Shown here: piece after piece, positions 5,165-5,229 of the stretch | How positions within the stretch are numbered: position 1 is the first letter of the stretch | Layout: each line of letters opens with the position of its first letter | Assembly (NCBI GenBank): GCA_937960785.1 | Contig: CALGOZ010000079.1 | Span: forward strand, 1 to 5,229 | DNA length: 5,229 nt | Direction of reading: 5' to 3' | DNA from: an uncultured Pseudogracilibacillus sp. | GTDB taxonomy: Bacteria; Bacillota; Bacilli; Bacillales; Amphibacillaceae | Program-made: the position numbers and the translations under genes | The notes under the pieces: model-generated | What the model saw: only the letters and a program-made list of their open reading frames with translations | Told to the model about the DNA's origin: nothing | The model's database searches: none

Positions 5165-5189
5165 TCATCTCATTTGTATTAAAGTGCTA

Positions 5190-5218
5190 TTGTCTATCTT
5201 TTGAAAGTATTATATAAT
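5190..5218 (+). promoter_or_regulatory. Divergent promoter reading out of the right edge
   Basis: On the plus strand TTGTCT (5190-5195, 4 of 6) and a perfect TATAAT (5213-5218) are separated by the optimal 17 bp. Transcription would start around 5225 and leave the window, implying a plus-strand gene to the right, divergent from the UvrA-like gene. No coding sequence for it is visible here. Confidence 0.5.
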
Positions 5219-5229
5219 TCTAAAAATAA

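Overview
The window is AT-rich chromosomal DNA of a low-GC Gram-positive bacterium, most likely a Bacillaceae member. The grounds are strong AGGAGG-type ribosome binding sites, sigma-A-like TATAAT boxes, and a short-chain dehydrogenase whose length and C-terminus match Bacillus YoxD. No phage, transposon, CRISPR, tRNA or rRNA signal was seen.

All recognisable genes lie on the minus strand, so transcription runs right to left. From right to left they are: (1) a 357-bp non-coding stretch at 4873-5229, holding a good minus-strand promoter, a long foldable leader and a plus-strand promoter reading out of the right edge; (2) a 752-aa UvrA-like twin ABC ATPase (2614-4872) without the UvrB-binding domain, resembling self-resistance or damage-tolerance UvrA paralogs rather than housekeeping UvrA; (3) a 452-bp gap (2162-2613) that may hold the decayed remains of a plus-strand gene; (4) an HD-domain phosphohydrolase (1607-2161); (5) a 235-bp gap with terminator-like hairpins; (6) a SpeG-type spermidine N-acetyltransferase (859-1371); (7) a YoxD-like SDR (126-842) 16 bp downstream of speG; (8) the first 18 codons of a second, closely similar SDR (1-55), cut by the window edge and preceded by its own probable promoter.

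speG and the first SDR look like one transcription unit, and the second SDR may be co-transcribed and also separately expressed. The other genes look like independent units. Small-molecule detoxification or stress tolerance (polyamine acetylation, carbonyl reduction, nucleotide hydrolysis, a UvrA-like protector ATPase) is a loose common theme and is inference only.

The most notable direct observations are: the full-length SDR has glutamine where the catalytic tyrosine of the YxxxK motif should be; the UvrA-like gene has a roughly 175-nt leader with mutually exclusive pairings; and the 2162-2613 gap holds a possible pseudogene whose stop codon overlaps the stop of the UvrA-like gene tail to tail. 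I see no convincing wholly new multi-gene system.
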